A program made the position numbers and the translations under genes. The notes below the pieces were generated by a model that saw nothing but the letters and a program-made list of their open reading frames with translations, was not told the origin of the DNA and ran no database searches. From Trichosphaerium sp. ATCC 40318 (lineage: Eukaryota > Discosea > Flabellinia > Trichosidae): DNA of 64,000 nucleotides. The DNA is taken from the NCBI GenBank assembly GCA_038496445.1, contig JALMLS010000093.1, positions 186,001-250,000 of the forward strand, read 5' to 3'. Positions 36,101-47,225 of the stretch are shown here, one piece after another; position 1 is the stretch's first letter, and the number at the start of each line of letters is the position of its first letter.

Positions 36101-36970
36101 TAGGCTACCTTAAAAAAGGGATAATACTCTCACAGGTCATCAAATCTGTCTTGTTTTCCTGGTGCACTTTAGCTTGTCTAGGGCGCGTCCATTAATTTTT
36201 TTGTATTTTGAAGGAAAAGTGGTACCTTTCTGTTATGTCTCTGAAGTTGCGTAGTAGTATTTTCCCGTATTCAGTACAAATGGATTCAGGATGAAACTGA
36301 ACGCCAAACTAAGTCCAGGTTAGCTATCACCTTGTGACAGTGATGATTGGGAAATTGACCTGGCATTTAGTTCTATGTTGTAATCCCATCACCAACGCCC
36401 TTCCATCATCCCCTGTGAACCAACAATTGGCTTTAAGGCATCCAGGTAAACTTAGTTCATCCACTACCCATGAGTGATAGCTAATAGTTTGTAGGCACTC
36501 AGTATTGAGAAATTAGTCGTACCGAACAACCTTAAAGTCTTCAGGTATACCCTCGAATAAAGGTGATTCCCCACGTGATACTTCTGATACAATACCATGA
36601 GCTACTCCTGTGTTTTTTATTTTACCCCCATACGCAGTGGCTATGCCTTGATGGCCTAAACAAACGCCTAAGATAGGGTGTTCTGCTCGCCTTATCAATA
36701 TTGAACAAATCCCAAAGTCTTAACACAATACGTAAGCTTTACGGGGTTTTTGAGCGTAGAAAACGTGCCTGAAGGATTATTGGCTATGCCTGGACCTGGT
36801 GAAATTACAATATTGTCAATGCGTTCTAGAATAGGTTTTATCGCTTCCCAGGTGCTGTAAGTGTCGTTTCGGATTACTTTTGGAGCGACTCCATTAATCT
36901 GTTTGATGTAGTGATACAAATTGAACGTGTACGAGTCATAATTGTCAACAAGTAGCGTGCGTACTTTCAT
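33163..36970 (-). CDS. Trifunctional PABA synthase: glutamine amidotransferase, chorismate aminase and aminodeoxychorismate lyase
   Basis: One minus-strand multi-exon gene covers all of p-aminobenzoate synthesis from chorismate. The N-terminal amidotransferase shows [29 protein letters not shown] with the nucleophile Cys, and FGVQFHPES. The middle (36.2-34.2 kb) is the chorismate-binding unit, with [20 protein letters not shown]. The C-terminal third (34.2-33.2 kb) is a class IV PLP enzyme of the PabC type: [39 protein letters not shown] with a candidate PLP-Lys, and [20 protein letters not shown]. The order is PabA-PabB-PabC. Fungi and plants usually keep the lyase separate. The first intron (36719-36768) has a GC donor. 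Some internal exon edges in 33.4-36.2 kb are not fixed. Confidence 0.85.
36719..36768 (-). other. GC-AG intron, donor GCACGT (PABA synthase)
   Basis: 50-nt intron joining [12 protein letters not shown] to [11 protein letters not shown] in frame just before ILGVCLGHQ. Reading through it would insert an unrelated stretch between two conserved amidotransferase motifs. Confidence 0.85.
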
Positions 36971-37420
36971 GGATGGGTGTTTTGATTAGTATTATTAAAT
37001 GTCGGGATTTAGGTGTCAAAGACTATCCAGGTTTTTTCCAGCAAAAGCAGGAAAGGTCAGGTTATCTGAATAACTCTTTTTCCTCAGGCCTGCGGTTATA
37101 GTAGCATTAGAATAGTACCTGTGGGCGCATAAAGGCGAGAAAAAAAGATATGACTTTAACCATGTGGTTAGCTAGGGACATGTGAAATCTAAGGAGTGCG
37201 TTTAGGAACAGACTACTACCAGCCACGTACTTACCTTAGATGATTCGAAGACCAAACGTATGCACTCAATACACATTGAGTGGTACTTGCACACTTCACT
37301 ACAAGTTGAAGCAACCCTTGAGGCACAGGAAAACCTATTTTCAGAACTTTGATTAAACAAGGCATTCAAACACTACTTTTTTATTTCCAAACACTGTTGC
37401 GTCTTCACGCATTTTTTGGT
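36971..37420. other. Intergenic region, no gene seen
   Basis: About 450 bp upstream of the folate enzyme. It contains direct-looking T-rich tracts but no frame with coding character. It probably holds the promoter of the minus-strand PABA synthase gene. Confidence 0.4.
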
Positions 37421-38340
37421 GCATTGTTGAAATACAGCACTTGATCAAGACATTCTTGAGCAATTGGAGTGCCATCAATACGAATTCTACGAACACCAGT
37501 CAGTGATTTAATAGCCTCATTTGTTAGCTGTTTACAACCCGTAAGCAGAATGAAATATGCTCCAGAAAGTGCCTGGATGCCTTTGTCTGTAATGTCCTCA
37601 CAACTTTCAAGATCTACAGTGTGCGCGCCTGAAAGATACTTTAACCCTTCATCTGTAATTGAGGTGTTACCCAGGTAAATTTTATGAACACCAGCAAGTG
37701 CTGTAACTGAAGATCAATACTGGATCGCTTCATCTGTAACTGCTCCTTGTAACACCAGATGTTTATCCCTTTGTCGATCATCTTTCAAGATCTACCAGTA
37801 CAAGTGTAGAAGACAGATCCTAGAACTCCAGAAAGTGATCCCTTTAAGGTTCCTTCATCTGTAACTCTACTTTAATCGTCTGTAATGTATGCACCAGCAA
37901 GTGATTTTCCTTCAAACTCTGGCTCTAGATAGCACAATGTTATGAACTGTTTTAACCCTTCATCTGTAACTCTGGTATGAACAGCATAAATGTTTCTATA
38001 GTATTTAAGAGCCACTCCAGCAAGAGCTATTAACCCTTCATCTGTAATATGCTTACAATAACCAAGCTTAATTTTATACACCAGCAAGTGATTTAAGCCC
38101 TTCATTTGTTACTACAGTATTGTTAAGATTAATGTCATGAACACCGGCAAGTGACACTTTCATCTGTTACAGCCTGTACACAGCCATTAAAATTAATGGA
38201 ATTAACACCAGCAAACGCCTTTATAACATCATCAGACATTGTTTTGCCAACAAGTTTGATGTTCGTGTGCTGGAGAGTACTTGAGTGTTTGATCTGCAGT
38301 ACTTTTTATCTTTTTAACCAGCATATCAAGCTATAAACCT
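37421..38340 (-). pseudogene. Decayed leucine-rich repeat gene
   Basis: The minus strand shows eight or more units of a 20-odd-residue LRR (pattern ITDEGLKxLAGVxxIxL; examples GLKSLAGV, HITDEGLIALAGV, RVTDEGLKQF, GIQALSGAYFI). They are spread over all three frames. Frameshifts are needed near 38140 (after VTDESV) and near 38075, and in-frame stops interrupt units near 37878 and 37785. No intron-like boundaries sit at the breaks. The DNA of the repeats is still similar (CCTTCATCTGTAAC recurs on the plus strand), so the loss looks fairly recent. It may extend to about 38700. Confidence 0.8.
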
Positions 38341-38800
38341 TGCCAAAGCTTTTTTGGACTACTTAGTTAATTACTCCATCACAGTACATAAGTCAAGCTT
38401 ACTGGCCAAAGCGTTGAAATACAGGCAAGGTGTTACAAACTTGGCAAAAATTTGAAGTGCAAACACTCAAATGTGGCTTCAAAAGTGTCAACAATTTCAG
38501 TTTTCTTTACCATCCGGAGCATTGCTTATAGACTTTGCAGCTCCCTCTTATGGTATGAAATCCCGCCAAATCCTCGAAGTCTACTTTTTTTCGGGTTTTG
38601 GACACGTTATGGAGTAATTCTTCAGGCTCCCCGTTTCAATGAACAGAATTTACGTCTCCTATGTGGTTTGTAGGCGTTGCTCGTTTCCACCAGTACTTAT
38701 GTTTACAAACCTGGTTACTTTAACTTTCCCAAACTTGCTTAAATGACTCAACTTAAGAAAGCGACAGAATTCTCGTCTAAGACAATAAACACCTCACACA
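38341..38800. other. Region upstream of the decayed LRR gene and of perilipin
   Basis: About 460 bp. On the minus strand a short frame near 38500 (MVKKTEIVDTFEATFECLHF) could be a remnant of the LRR gene's N-terminus. The right end should hold the perilipin promoter. Nothing else is supported. Confidence 0.35.
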
Positions 38801-40771
38801 ATGACAACAAAAGTAGCTACTACTCCATCTGTACCCTCTCTGATCGACTCTACTGCGTTCAATCGCGTTATCAATTACCCAGTCATCAACTATGCATACG
38901 AAACTACTACTAGTACGTATAATAGCGTAAAAGAATACAATGGGATCGTCAAGGTAACTTTAAATACCCCGAAGTGAACTAACATGCCGTTAGAGCGCTC
39001 TCGAGTTTGGGGAACGCAACGTTGCTTCTTGTACTCAAACAGTCGCTTCTCCAGTACTTCACGTTCTCAACTCGTACAACGTTGACGTAGACAAGACAGG
39101 ATGCCAAATGCTTGACAAGGTACAGCTTTTGAACAATCTTTAACGGAAGAAAATGCTAAAAAAAGTCTAAACGGTTTGCCGGAGTACGACTTACCAACGT
39201 GGCGTCTAATAGTAACTTTATTACCACGCTCAAAGTCTCCCACTCTCAAAGCACCTTTTTTTTTTCACTTTACGAACAGTTCTCCAACTGTCGACGAACA
39301 GTTAGTTTACTGCGTGACGCTAACATTATGCGTTGTCTAAGAACCACACTAGTTTGTTTGGCCGTTAGGCGGTTATTTTACGAACCGTTATTTTTGACAC
39401 CTCTTGTTTTATTTTAGATTGAAGACAGCGTTCAATACGTGTCAGATGTTAGCGCAACTGGTCTCAATACTATCCTCGATCGCGTGGATAAGAACATTGA
39501 CTATTTCTTGCCTGAGCCTACTGCTCAAGAAACCACTCAGGAGGCCGCAAAAGAACTTGAAACGAAGTACGTTAAAAACCGTTATGATTTTTTATTTGTG
39601 AGCTTTTTTGAAAGAATCACTTTTTTGTGTTTTGTTCTTGCTTGCGTTATGTAACACAACCGGTTTTTTATCTCGAATCATCGATTCTGACATGTTTGTA
39701 ACTAGGAATACTGTACAACGCATACAGCATATGCCTCAAAAGTTGGCTTTCCGTATGATGGAGCGTGTACTTCACTCCAACATGGCAAAATACGCTAGTC
39801 CTCTCCCTCTTGTTCGCTCGCTCCTTAAGAACGCCCATAACTTTGTTGACGGCGCAAAAATGAACGGGGTACGTCTATATCTTTTTGTGCCCTCTAGTCA
39901 CATAGTCGCCTGTTGGTTTGACGTTATTTGTGCCACAGTGTTGACTGACATTCATTTTTTAGATTTCAAAGTTGATGGTACTTGGCGATACACCTGTCAC
40001 CCAGCAATTATGGAACGCTATTGTAATCCAAACAGGGCAAATAAAAGCATTATCCATCACAGGTACATACACTTTTCCCAGCCGGAGTTTTTTTTGAAAC
40101 TGACTTAAGTACAATAGTCAGTACCATGGCCATCACTACCCTTGGATATGCTGTAGACACCCTCCATGGTAAGCCTTTAGGATAGTCAACTGATTCTTAT
40201 GTTACTGGTAGATGGCGTCGTTCGTATCCCTAAGCTGCCTACCGAAGTCCTCGCAAAGTCACGTGAACTCATGTCTAAAATCGATTTCAACGTTCCTAAA
40301 GTCGTAAAGGTAATTTGTTTTTTCTTTTTGGTAATTTTGTTCTGATTACTTTTTGTAGGATGTTCAAGAAAAGAGTGCCTTTGCTATCATACGTGCCTAC
40401 AGTCTAGTTAACGATAGTCTACGAGGTGAACCTGAGAAGCTTGTTGCGGAACTCACATCCATCTACAACGGGTACCCGATCCATTTTCTTGTTGTTGCCT
40501 ATTTTACTAATTTATTTGACTTTTTAGATTGCTCCAATACCTCACAACCCTCAGCTCTACTCAAAAGGTCATCGATGTAGCTCCTGCTACTGAAAGTGAT
40601 GAAGCCGAACAAGAACAAAAGGAAGAAACTTATGAAGATGAGGCTGACGCTGATGTCTTCGATGATGAAGAGGAGGAAGAACTCTATGAACAAGATTACG
40701 AAGAGGAACAACCAGAGTCACTTGTAGATCAGGAGAAGGATGAAGCCAGCACTGATTCGGAAGATGCTTAG
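38801..40771 (+). CDS. Perilipin-like lipid droplet protein
   Basis: Nine exons (38801-38953, 38994-39119, 39418-39566, 39706-39868, 39963-40062, 40118-40168, 40212-40309, 40359-40471, 40528-40771) join in frame to 398 aa. The N-terminal PAT-like region reads FNRVINYPVINYAYETTTST, SPVLHVLNSYNVDVDKTGCQ and MLDKIEDSVQYV, as in perilipins of fungi and Dictyostelium. Amphipathic helical stretches follow. The last exon ends in a strongly acidic tail of about 60 residues rich in Glu and Asp. Perilipins coat lipid droplets and limit lipolysis. The acidic tail is unusual in length; its role is unknown. There is no signal peptide or membrane segment. Confidence 0.8.
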
Positions 40772-41064
40772 ATTCAAAACAAAGTAAATAAACTTTCCTC
40801 ACCCTCACAAAGTCTTTTTGTTTAATATTCAGATTTCAAAGTAAACACTAAGAACTCTGAGCACTATTATAATTTTATAAAAGATGACCTCGTGTTGTTC
40901 CTTGTAATTACAAGTCAAATTTAAGAACAATTGTACTTTTTCTCAATCACTTCGTGACGGTCAACACACATGACAGAGAGCGTTGGAAAATGCCACTTTC
41001 CATATTTGCGCAAGTATTAATAACTGCACAATGAACAAAAGTTAGGTCCTTGAAAGTCTACCCA

Positions 41065-42960
41065 CTAGCCAACAACAAATACTTTAAATGAATCACTTCC
41101 TGCTACCAAAATATTAGATTTTGGATGCCAAACCGCTTCACTTATCAAGTCGTTGTCCACTACAAATCAATAAGGTTTTAGGTAAAAAGGGTTGCACAGA
41201 CAGGTTAATAATGCATCACCAACATAATAAAAATACCATGTACGTACAAGGCAGTATGCACACTACAGACTGATGGTATTTGTGGATAAAGAATAACCTT
41301 CCTTGAGCACAGCCAGTGACGATAAACTTGCCATCACTTGAAACGCTTGGTTTCATCATGCAAACAGTCTCTTTGCGATAGCTCATGAATTTCCCTGCAG
41401 CAAGAAATTACAACCAATTATCCCATTTTTCGAGACCAGTATAAACTTGGTTTAAAAGAAGTACCCATTGCTCCAAAATGTGTTGAAAACACAATTGATG
41501 AAGTATCAATATCATATAGCATCGTTATAAGAGGTAAATCATAGGCTTGATAAGGATCGTTACGTTTCTTACACCAACTGTGGTAACTAACAAGTTAGGT
41601 ATTGTCAAGTATTGATAATTTTAAGACTTTGTGGTTGCCGTACTTGATCACAAGTTGCCTTGAGTCGGGTGTAAATGAATAACCAATTATAGTCCCTTCG
41701 ACATCTATCTTACGACGTGATTGCACAACTTTACAATCAGATAACCAATCGGTCAAATCATAGATAACAATAGAATTCACTCCTTCTTCATCCATTAACA
41801 CAGCTAAAGAAAAAATAAGTTAACGAAATGCGTTCATTTTTAGTTGTGTACCAAGAGAGGCTCCGTCTGGAGAACGATACTTAATAGAGCATTGTTTGCT
41901 ATTATATCCTTGAAAGATTTTCTGGCGATCATACATGCGTGTTTCAACATTGTACAAGCCCATACTTTTATCTCCTGGATCTAAAAATAAATACAGTTAA
42001 CATAATACTACTTAAATGACATTCTGTGCTGAAAATTATGTACCATAGATAATATGTGTATTGTCAAACCAAGCAAATTCTTGCATGAAGTCTTGTTCGT
42101 TGTTAAAAGATGCTTCATGTATTGAATACTGTACGCCCTAAAAAAAGAAAAATCAGATGGTTTCTCATTTTTTTCTGAAGTTTTCGTTTGCATTTTTGGC
42201 TGCCTTACATATTTGTTGGTTCCTTGAGTATCATTGAATTTTATTATTTCAATTGTACTTGTGTTATCCCATAGTAATCCAAGATATTTACCATCTGGAG
42301 ACCATTTGTGACAGAAAGGAGAATATTCCCGTCTAGAATTTGTAGAATAAAACTTGTGAAATGGAGAACTTGAAGGATTGGAGATTTCCTCAGGTGAACA
42401 GACATGAGCGCAACCGGGCCCAGAAAAGCAAACTTTATCATCAGTTGAACAAGGTTTCCAAGAGCAACACCATACCTACCAAATCGGTCATACAAAACCT
42501 GAGTGGGAGCATTGGCAGTACAAATACAACAAATAATTTCAAACGACTTTAACCCACGTGATTCAAAGACTACGATTTATAGTCGAGACAACGTGTCAAA
42601 ATAGTGACATAGCTCATTTTAATAAACGTACTTCATCGCCAGCATCACCACTGTGTAACTTTGTAAGCCTTTTTATGTCCAACACTTTTGACAACTCCTT
42701 TGTGGTTACAGCATAAATACGAGGTTAAAAATCGATCTTTAACGCACAATACGCCAATTTTCTGAAGTAGGAGTGATACTACGGTCAATGGTAACGAGTT
42801 CGAGGTATTTTTTCTGTAAAGGTGTCAGATTTAAACACAACGATTACAAACCTTCCACAGCATCTCAAAGCGTGTTACACTTGACCAGTAGCTAATTTTA
42901 AAGTAAACTAACGTTATTAATGTCAACCATACGAGCAAACCCTTGCAATTGATGGAACAT
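41065..42960 (-). CDS. WD40-like beta-propeller protein
   Basis: Many small minus-strand exons give successive propeller-blade segments: EYSPFCHKWSPDGKYLGLLW, FAWFDNTHIIYDPGDKSMGL, IKYRSPDGASLAVLMDEEG, IGYSFTPDSRQLVIKYG, MKPSVSSDGKFIVTGCAQG and EAVWHPKSNILVAGSDSFKV. The spacing fits about seven blades. The stop is at 41065. A likely start is the ATG near 42960 (MFHQLQGFARMVDINN), but its junction to the next exon is not certain. Introns are 45-70 nt. The blades lack the classic GH...WD dipeptides, so I cannot assign a named family. Scaffold function is the default inference. Confidence 0.6.
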
Positions 42961-43205
42961 CAGCTAAATCAGCGTGCTAAAGAGCTTATTTAGATGAATA
43001 ACTTCAAAGAACAACGCATTACCAAAAAGCACTCCAACAAACATTCAACAGGTAGTATTGATATGTCCTGAGCCACCAAAGCCATTTTGCTTAGTCTATT
43101 TTTCTTGTTTTGACGTTGTAAAAAGAGCCACATTTTTCTGTGATTGTCAAACTGAGTAATTCAAAAAAATACGGTTTATTTTTTTCTGTCTTCTTTCTCT
43201 TCGAC

Positions 43206-46200
43206 ATGAAGCGTAAAAACCGAAAAGACGCTAAAGATAAGAAGCGTAAACGCGGTGGTAGCGCTTCGCGGGCTCATGGCGATTTTAAAAACCAATCTAA
43301 TAAAGAGAAACTGCAAAACCCTAAGAGAAAACGCGTACATAGACCGCTCGTACTAAAATCTAAAGGTGTCGTGTTTTTATAGCTATGAAAACTTACAAAA
43401 GTAGCTCTGGTGCTCCCCGACCAGCGTAGAACCCATGAAGAAGACAATAATGGAGTACATTCTTAACTTTTGGACAATATTTTTATTTACGCGTATTAAG
43501 GTGGTAACTACAAAAAATAAGCTCAGTGTAAACGATTTATTGCCTTTACTTGATCACTACAATCCAAATGTCCGAAAAGGTACATAGCATTAACAAAACA
43601 GCACAACGTGCTTTTAATACGCCTACACAAACCGTAATTTTAACTACAGCGAGCTAAGAGAGTTTTTTTTGCAAAATCTCCTAACGACGATATTTTACGC
43701 CTATTAACAACGCGTAGAATCACTACTGGGATTAACAGAATTGTACACGAACAATCCTAAACAGATGGTAAAGGAGCTGAGTCAAGTAATCGAAAAGGCA
43801 TCACAAGTCATAAATGATCCAGAACGCATCGTCCGTAAAGCACTATTGTTATGTTTAAAAGCAATATTTACTGGTGTCTCAGAAGTACGCCACAAAAAAA
43901 ACCCGGTTTGGAAGTTTTGATTTTATCTAAACGCACGTGTGTTTTAGGTCGAGATTATGCCTTTCTTTCCAGTCCTTCTTGTGTTTGTATCAAGTGGGCT
44001 TACGTATTTCATACGTCAAATTCGCCTTGATTCTCTTGAAGCGTTGACAATGATGATATCTTACTACCCTGGTCTAGTTTCTCAATTTCAAACACAAGTA
44101 TGTTTTTTTTTTTAATGTTGTTTGTTTTTCTGTTGTAATGCGTATCTACTTTTAGCTGCTACCTCATTTACTGCAATTGCTTGAAGATCAAACTGGCACA
44201 GGCAGTTCCATACTTACGTTTCGTGTCAAGGTATGCGGTTGCTGTAGTTTAAGAGGGCTGACCGTTGTCTTGTAGGTCATTGATGTTTTAAACAAATTGA
44301 CAAAAGCAACTCTTGCGAAAGTTACAGAAGAAGCGACAGAAAGTCGTGACTTGACATTCAATACTGGTGAAGAATCTTTATCAGCCAAGCTACAATTAAC
44401 AAGACCTGAGCCTATTCGCCTGTCATCTCTATTTAACGACAACGTTATGGATAAAACAGATGAGCTTAAATCAGACAGCCAATTTGCCCAAAAAACTAGT
44501 TTCGCAACCACTGCTGACAAAGACGATGACGATGTGGGATACAAGTCTAAATCTTTATCACTTGATAGTGTTGAAGAGTATGTTGACTATGTCAAGCGAT
44601 TATTCCCACTTCTGGCAGCGACTTGGATCGACACCAACCCTAACCAAGCATCAACAAACAGGTATTTAAAAATGTTTGCCAGGATTTTTTCTGACATTGT
44701 TTGTAGTACAGCGAATTGGATTATCATTACAGAAACCCTATCTCATTCTGTTTATTGTGGCATACAAATGATTAAAAATTGTGATCAGGTAAGCATGATA
44801 GCACCACATGTTATTTAAATTGAAAAAAAGAATGTTAACTTTTAATTTTTCTAGAAACCTGTGACACTTCATAGTTTCTTGCACCCATTGTTCAGTCATT
44901 ATAAGCGCCTTATTCTTCCATCCTTTCCTATTATTGCAAATAAATCATGGCCTATGAACAAGGTACGCACTGTTGTTTCCCGGAAAATACAAAGGAAGCT
45001 AATTAATGTGGTAGTTGGAAGAACTGGCTCAAGTCAATGTAACTTTAGCTACAATTGGTGGGCACTTCCTTTATCTCAACCAAGTACGTTATAATCAACC
45101 ATTGATAACACCACCAAACTAATTAAAACCAAAAGAAAAAAGTTGCCCAACTTATTTACAACCCTCTTATGGGCTACTTGAAAAAAATATATGAAGTAAA
45201 AGGTACCAATCACAACACCACTTATTTTCACGTTTCTAAACGCTGACATTAGGAAAGATAAACATGGGCGCAAAGCTTCTACCTTGTATCAGGTTAATAC
45301 TATCCAGAAATTATCAAAACAATGAAACAACTACAGTAGTTGAGGATGTACGCTTTGTTTGTTTGTTTGTTCCTATTGTTTTTGTATTAACTTTCTATTT
45401 GAAGTGGGTAGAAAAGTACTTGTCAAAACTCAATAGCAAAGTACCTCCTGGGATTGATGCTTTTGTTGATATGCTATCTGGTATCTTATACGAGGAAAAA
45501 TACTACAAGCCAAGCGGTGATAACCTTATAAAATGGCTTGGGCGAATGCCAAAATTTCTTTGGGAGCTCAAAGCTGTACGACGCTTTTAAACCAAAAGAA
45601 GTGATCAAGATGTCTCATTGTTTTATTTAGGACCAACCAGAATTATCTGAAAAGATAATTGATCTATTGCTAAGACTATTCAGAGAGAACAAGCACCCAG
45701 AAGAACAAACCAAAGTGGCTATGATGCTCTCACCTATTTTATACACATCTGTCACAAAGAATTCACGTGTCTTTGAGTTGTATGGACCATTTATAAGCTT
45801 TTCAGAGCACCTACAGAGGCGCATGATCGAGTTACTTTATTTTACTGGTCATTTGAATGAGAAGGCCATCGTAGCAGTATCCAAAGTTGCTACAAGTACG
45901 TCCAACATTGTGAAGTCTTTTTTAATAATTGTTGACGTCCTAATTTAATGTGTAGATTCCAAAGTTAGTTTCAATATTGTACAGTACATTATCGAGACGC
46001 TCAGTTTTCCTACAAGTGTAAGTGATACGGATGCATACTTGGAATGTTTGTTTACTGTATTGGTTGGAAATTGCAACGAGGAAATCAATAATACGTCAAT
46101 GGACGTCGACGGAGAAGAAGACTCCTTTGAAGATGATTCAAGAGGAGAAAAAACAGCCTTATTCATAGCCTATCATTTACATTCATTGGGTTTAAAGAGT

Positions 46201-46874
46201 GACATGATGTCATCATTCGCTGAAGAGTTTGATGAAGAGCTTAGTGACGCAAAACAGGATAGCACAAAAAGTGCAGGCATATTCAGATTTTTGGGAAAAT
46301 GCTGTGCACTTGGTGAAGCTATGATAACCGATGGAGAACAAGAGGATAGTATTATTCCACGTGACTTGAGGAAGAAGTTAGCTGGACATTTAGTAAATTA
46401 TTTAATGCAGTTCAAAAACGGCAAGGTAAGCACGAATTTTTGAGGTTTTTTTTTGGCTCGAGAAAAAAGCGACGGCAGATGATTCAACTGTTATTGTGTT
46501 GACTGTGTACTTATTAATTTGTTTTAGCTGGTTCCTGTAGATATCACACCTTGCTTGGATCTCCTAGGGCATAATGCAGATATTTTTAAAGGTCTGGTGA
46601 ACAATGTTCTTAAGTCAGATGCTTCTGCAAACTTAATGCAATTGCTTAAGAGTATATTACCTCATTTTGACGTCCTGGAGGTACGCACATTTTACTTTTT
46701 GTACATTGTTTAAAATAAGCGCTTATGTTCTATCCAAAGGCTACTATTGTGAGTTCCATGAGCGTAATGAATAAAGCTCAGAAGGCAATATCTGAACATG
46801 ACTTTAAATTCTCGAAGCGATTTGAAACAGAGTTGAATCTTCTCACTGACTCCAAGATGGAAACTGATGATTAA
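43206..46874 (+). CDS. TEX10/IPI1-like Rix1-complex subunit
   Basis: The IPI1/TEX10 subunit of the Rix1 complex works in late 60S ribosome assembly and nucleolar rRNA processing. The first exon is very basic (MKRKNRKDAKDKKRKRGGSA), a nucleolar signal. It continues with KSKVALVLPDQRR and the HEAT-repeat start LSVNDLLPLLDHYNPNVRK, then LLGLTELYTNNPKQMVKELS, RIVRKALLLCLKAIFTGVSE and IMPFFPVLLVFVSSGLTYFI, matching the conserved N-terminal part of the family. The rest is alpha-solenoid with an acidic patch (DVDGEEDSFEDDS) and ends KMETDD. Introns are short, with GTACAT, GTACGC and GTAAGC donors. The family resemblance is clear only in the first 250 residues, as is usual for this family. Confidence 0.78.
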
Positions 46875-47225
46875 AATGTAAATAAACAGAAATTACATGT
46901 ACACACTTTGTTGCAACCTATGATACATACAGGGAACCTGAAGTAACACGGACTGAAGTTGATTTTTTATTGCTCTCCATATTGTATCTCGTTGTTGTGA
47001 CCTTGTGCAGCGTTAATGTCGTGTTATGTTATTTGCCATTCTATGCATGACGCCAAGGACACTTCCTCACGAAGTTAGATAGACTCTATGCAAACATATG
47101 GTAACACAAACAGCTTGATGATAGGTTAAGGAAATAATGGATGTATCAAGACAGCATTGTTGAAACGATACACTATTATTTTATTGCAAATCCATCATGT
47201 TGTTCAAAGTGGTAAACAACTTGAA
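46875..47225. other. Convergent intergenic region, no gene seen
   Basis: About 350 bp between the convergent stops of the TEX10/IPI1-like and CBM48 genes. AT-rich, with AATAAA-like signals near 46880, and no coding frame of note. Confidence 0.45.

Noticed and set aside
44188-44544. 118-codon minus-strand frame
   Set aside because: It is the reverse of TEX10/IPI1-like exons that continue a good HEAT-repeat protein on the plus strand.
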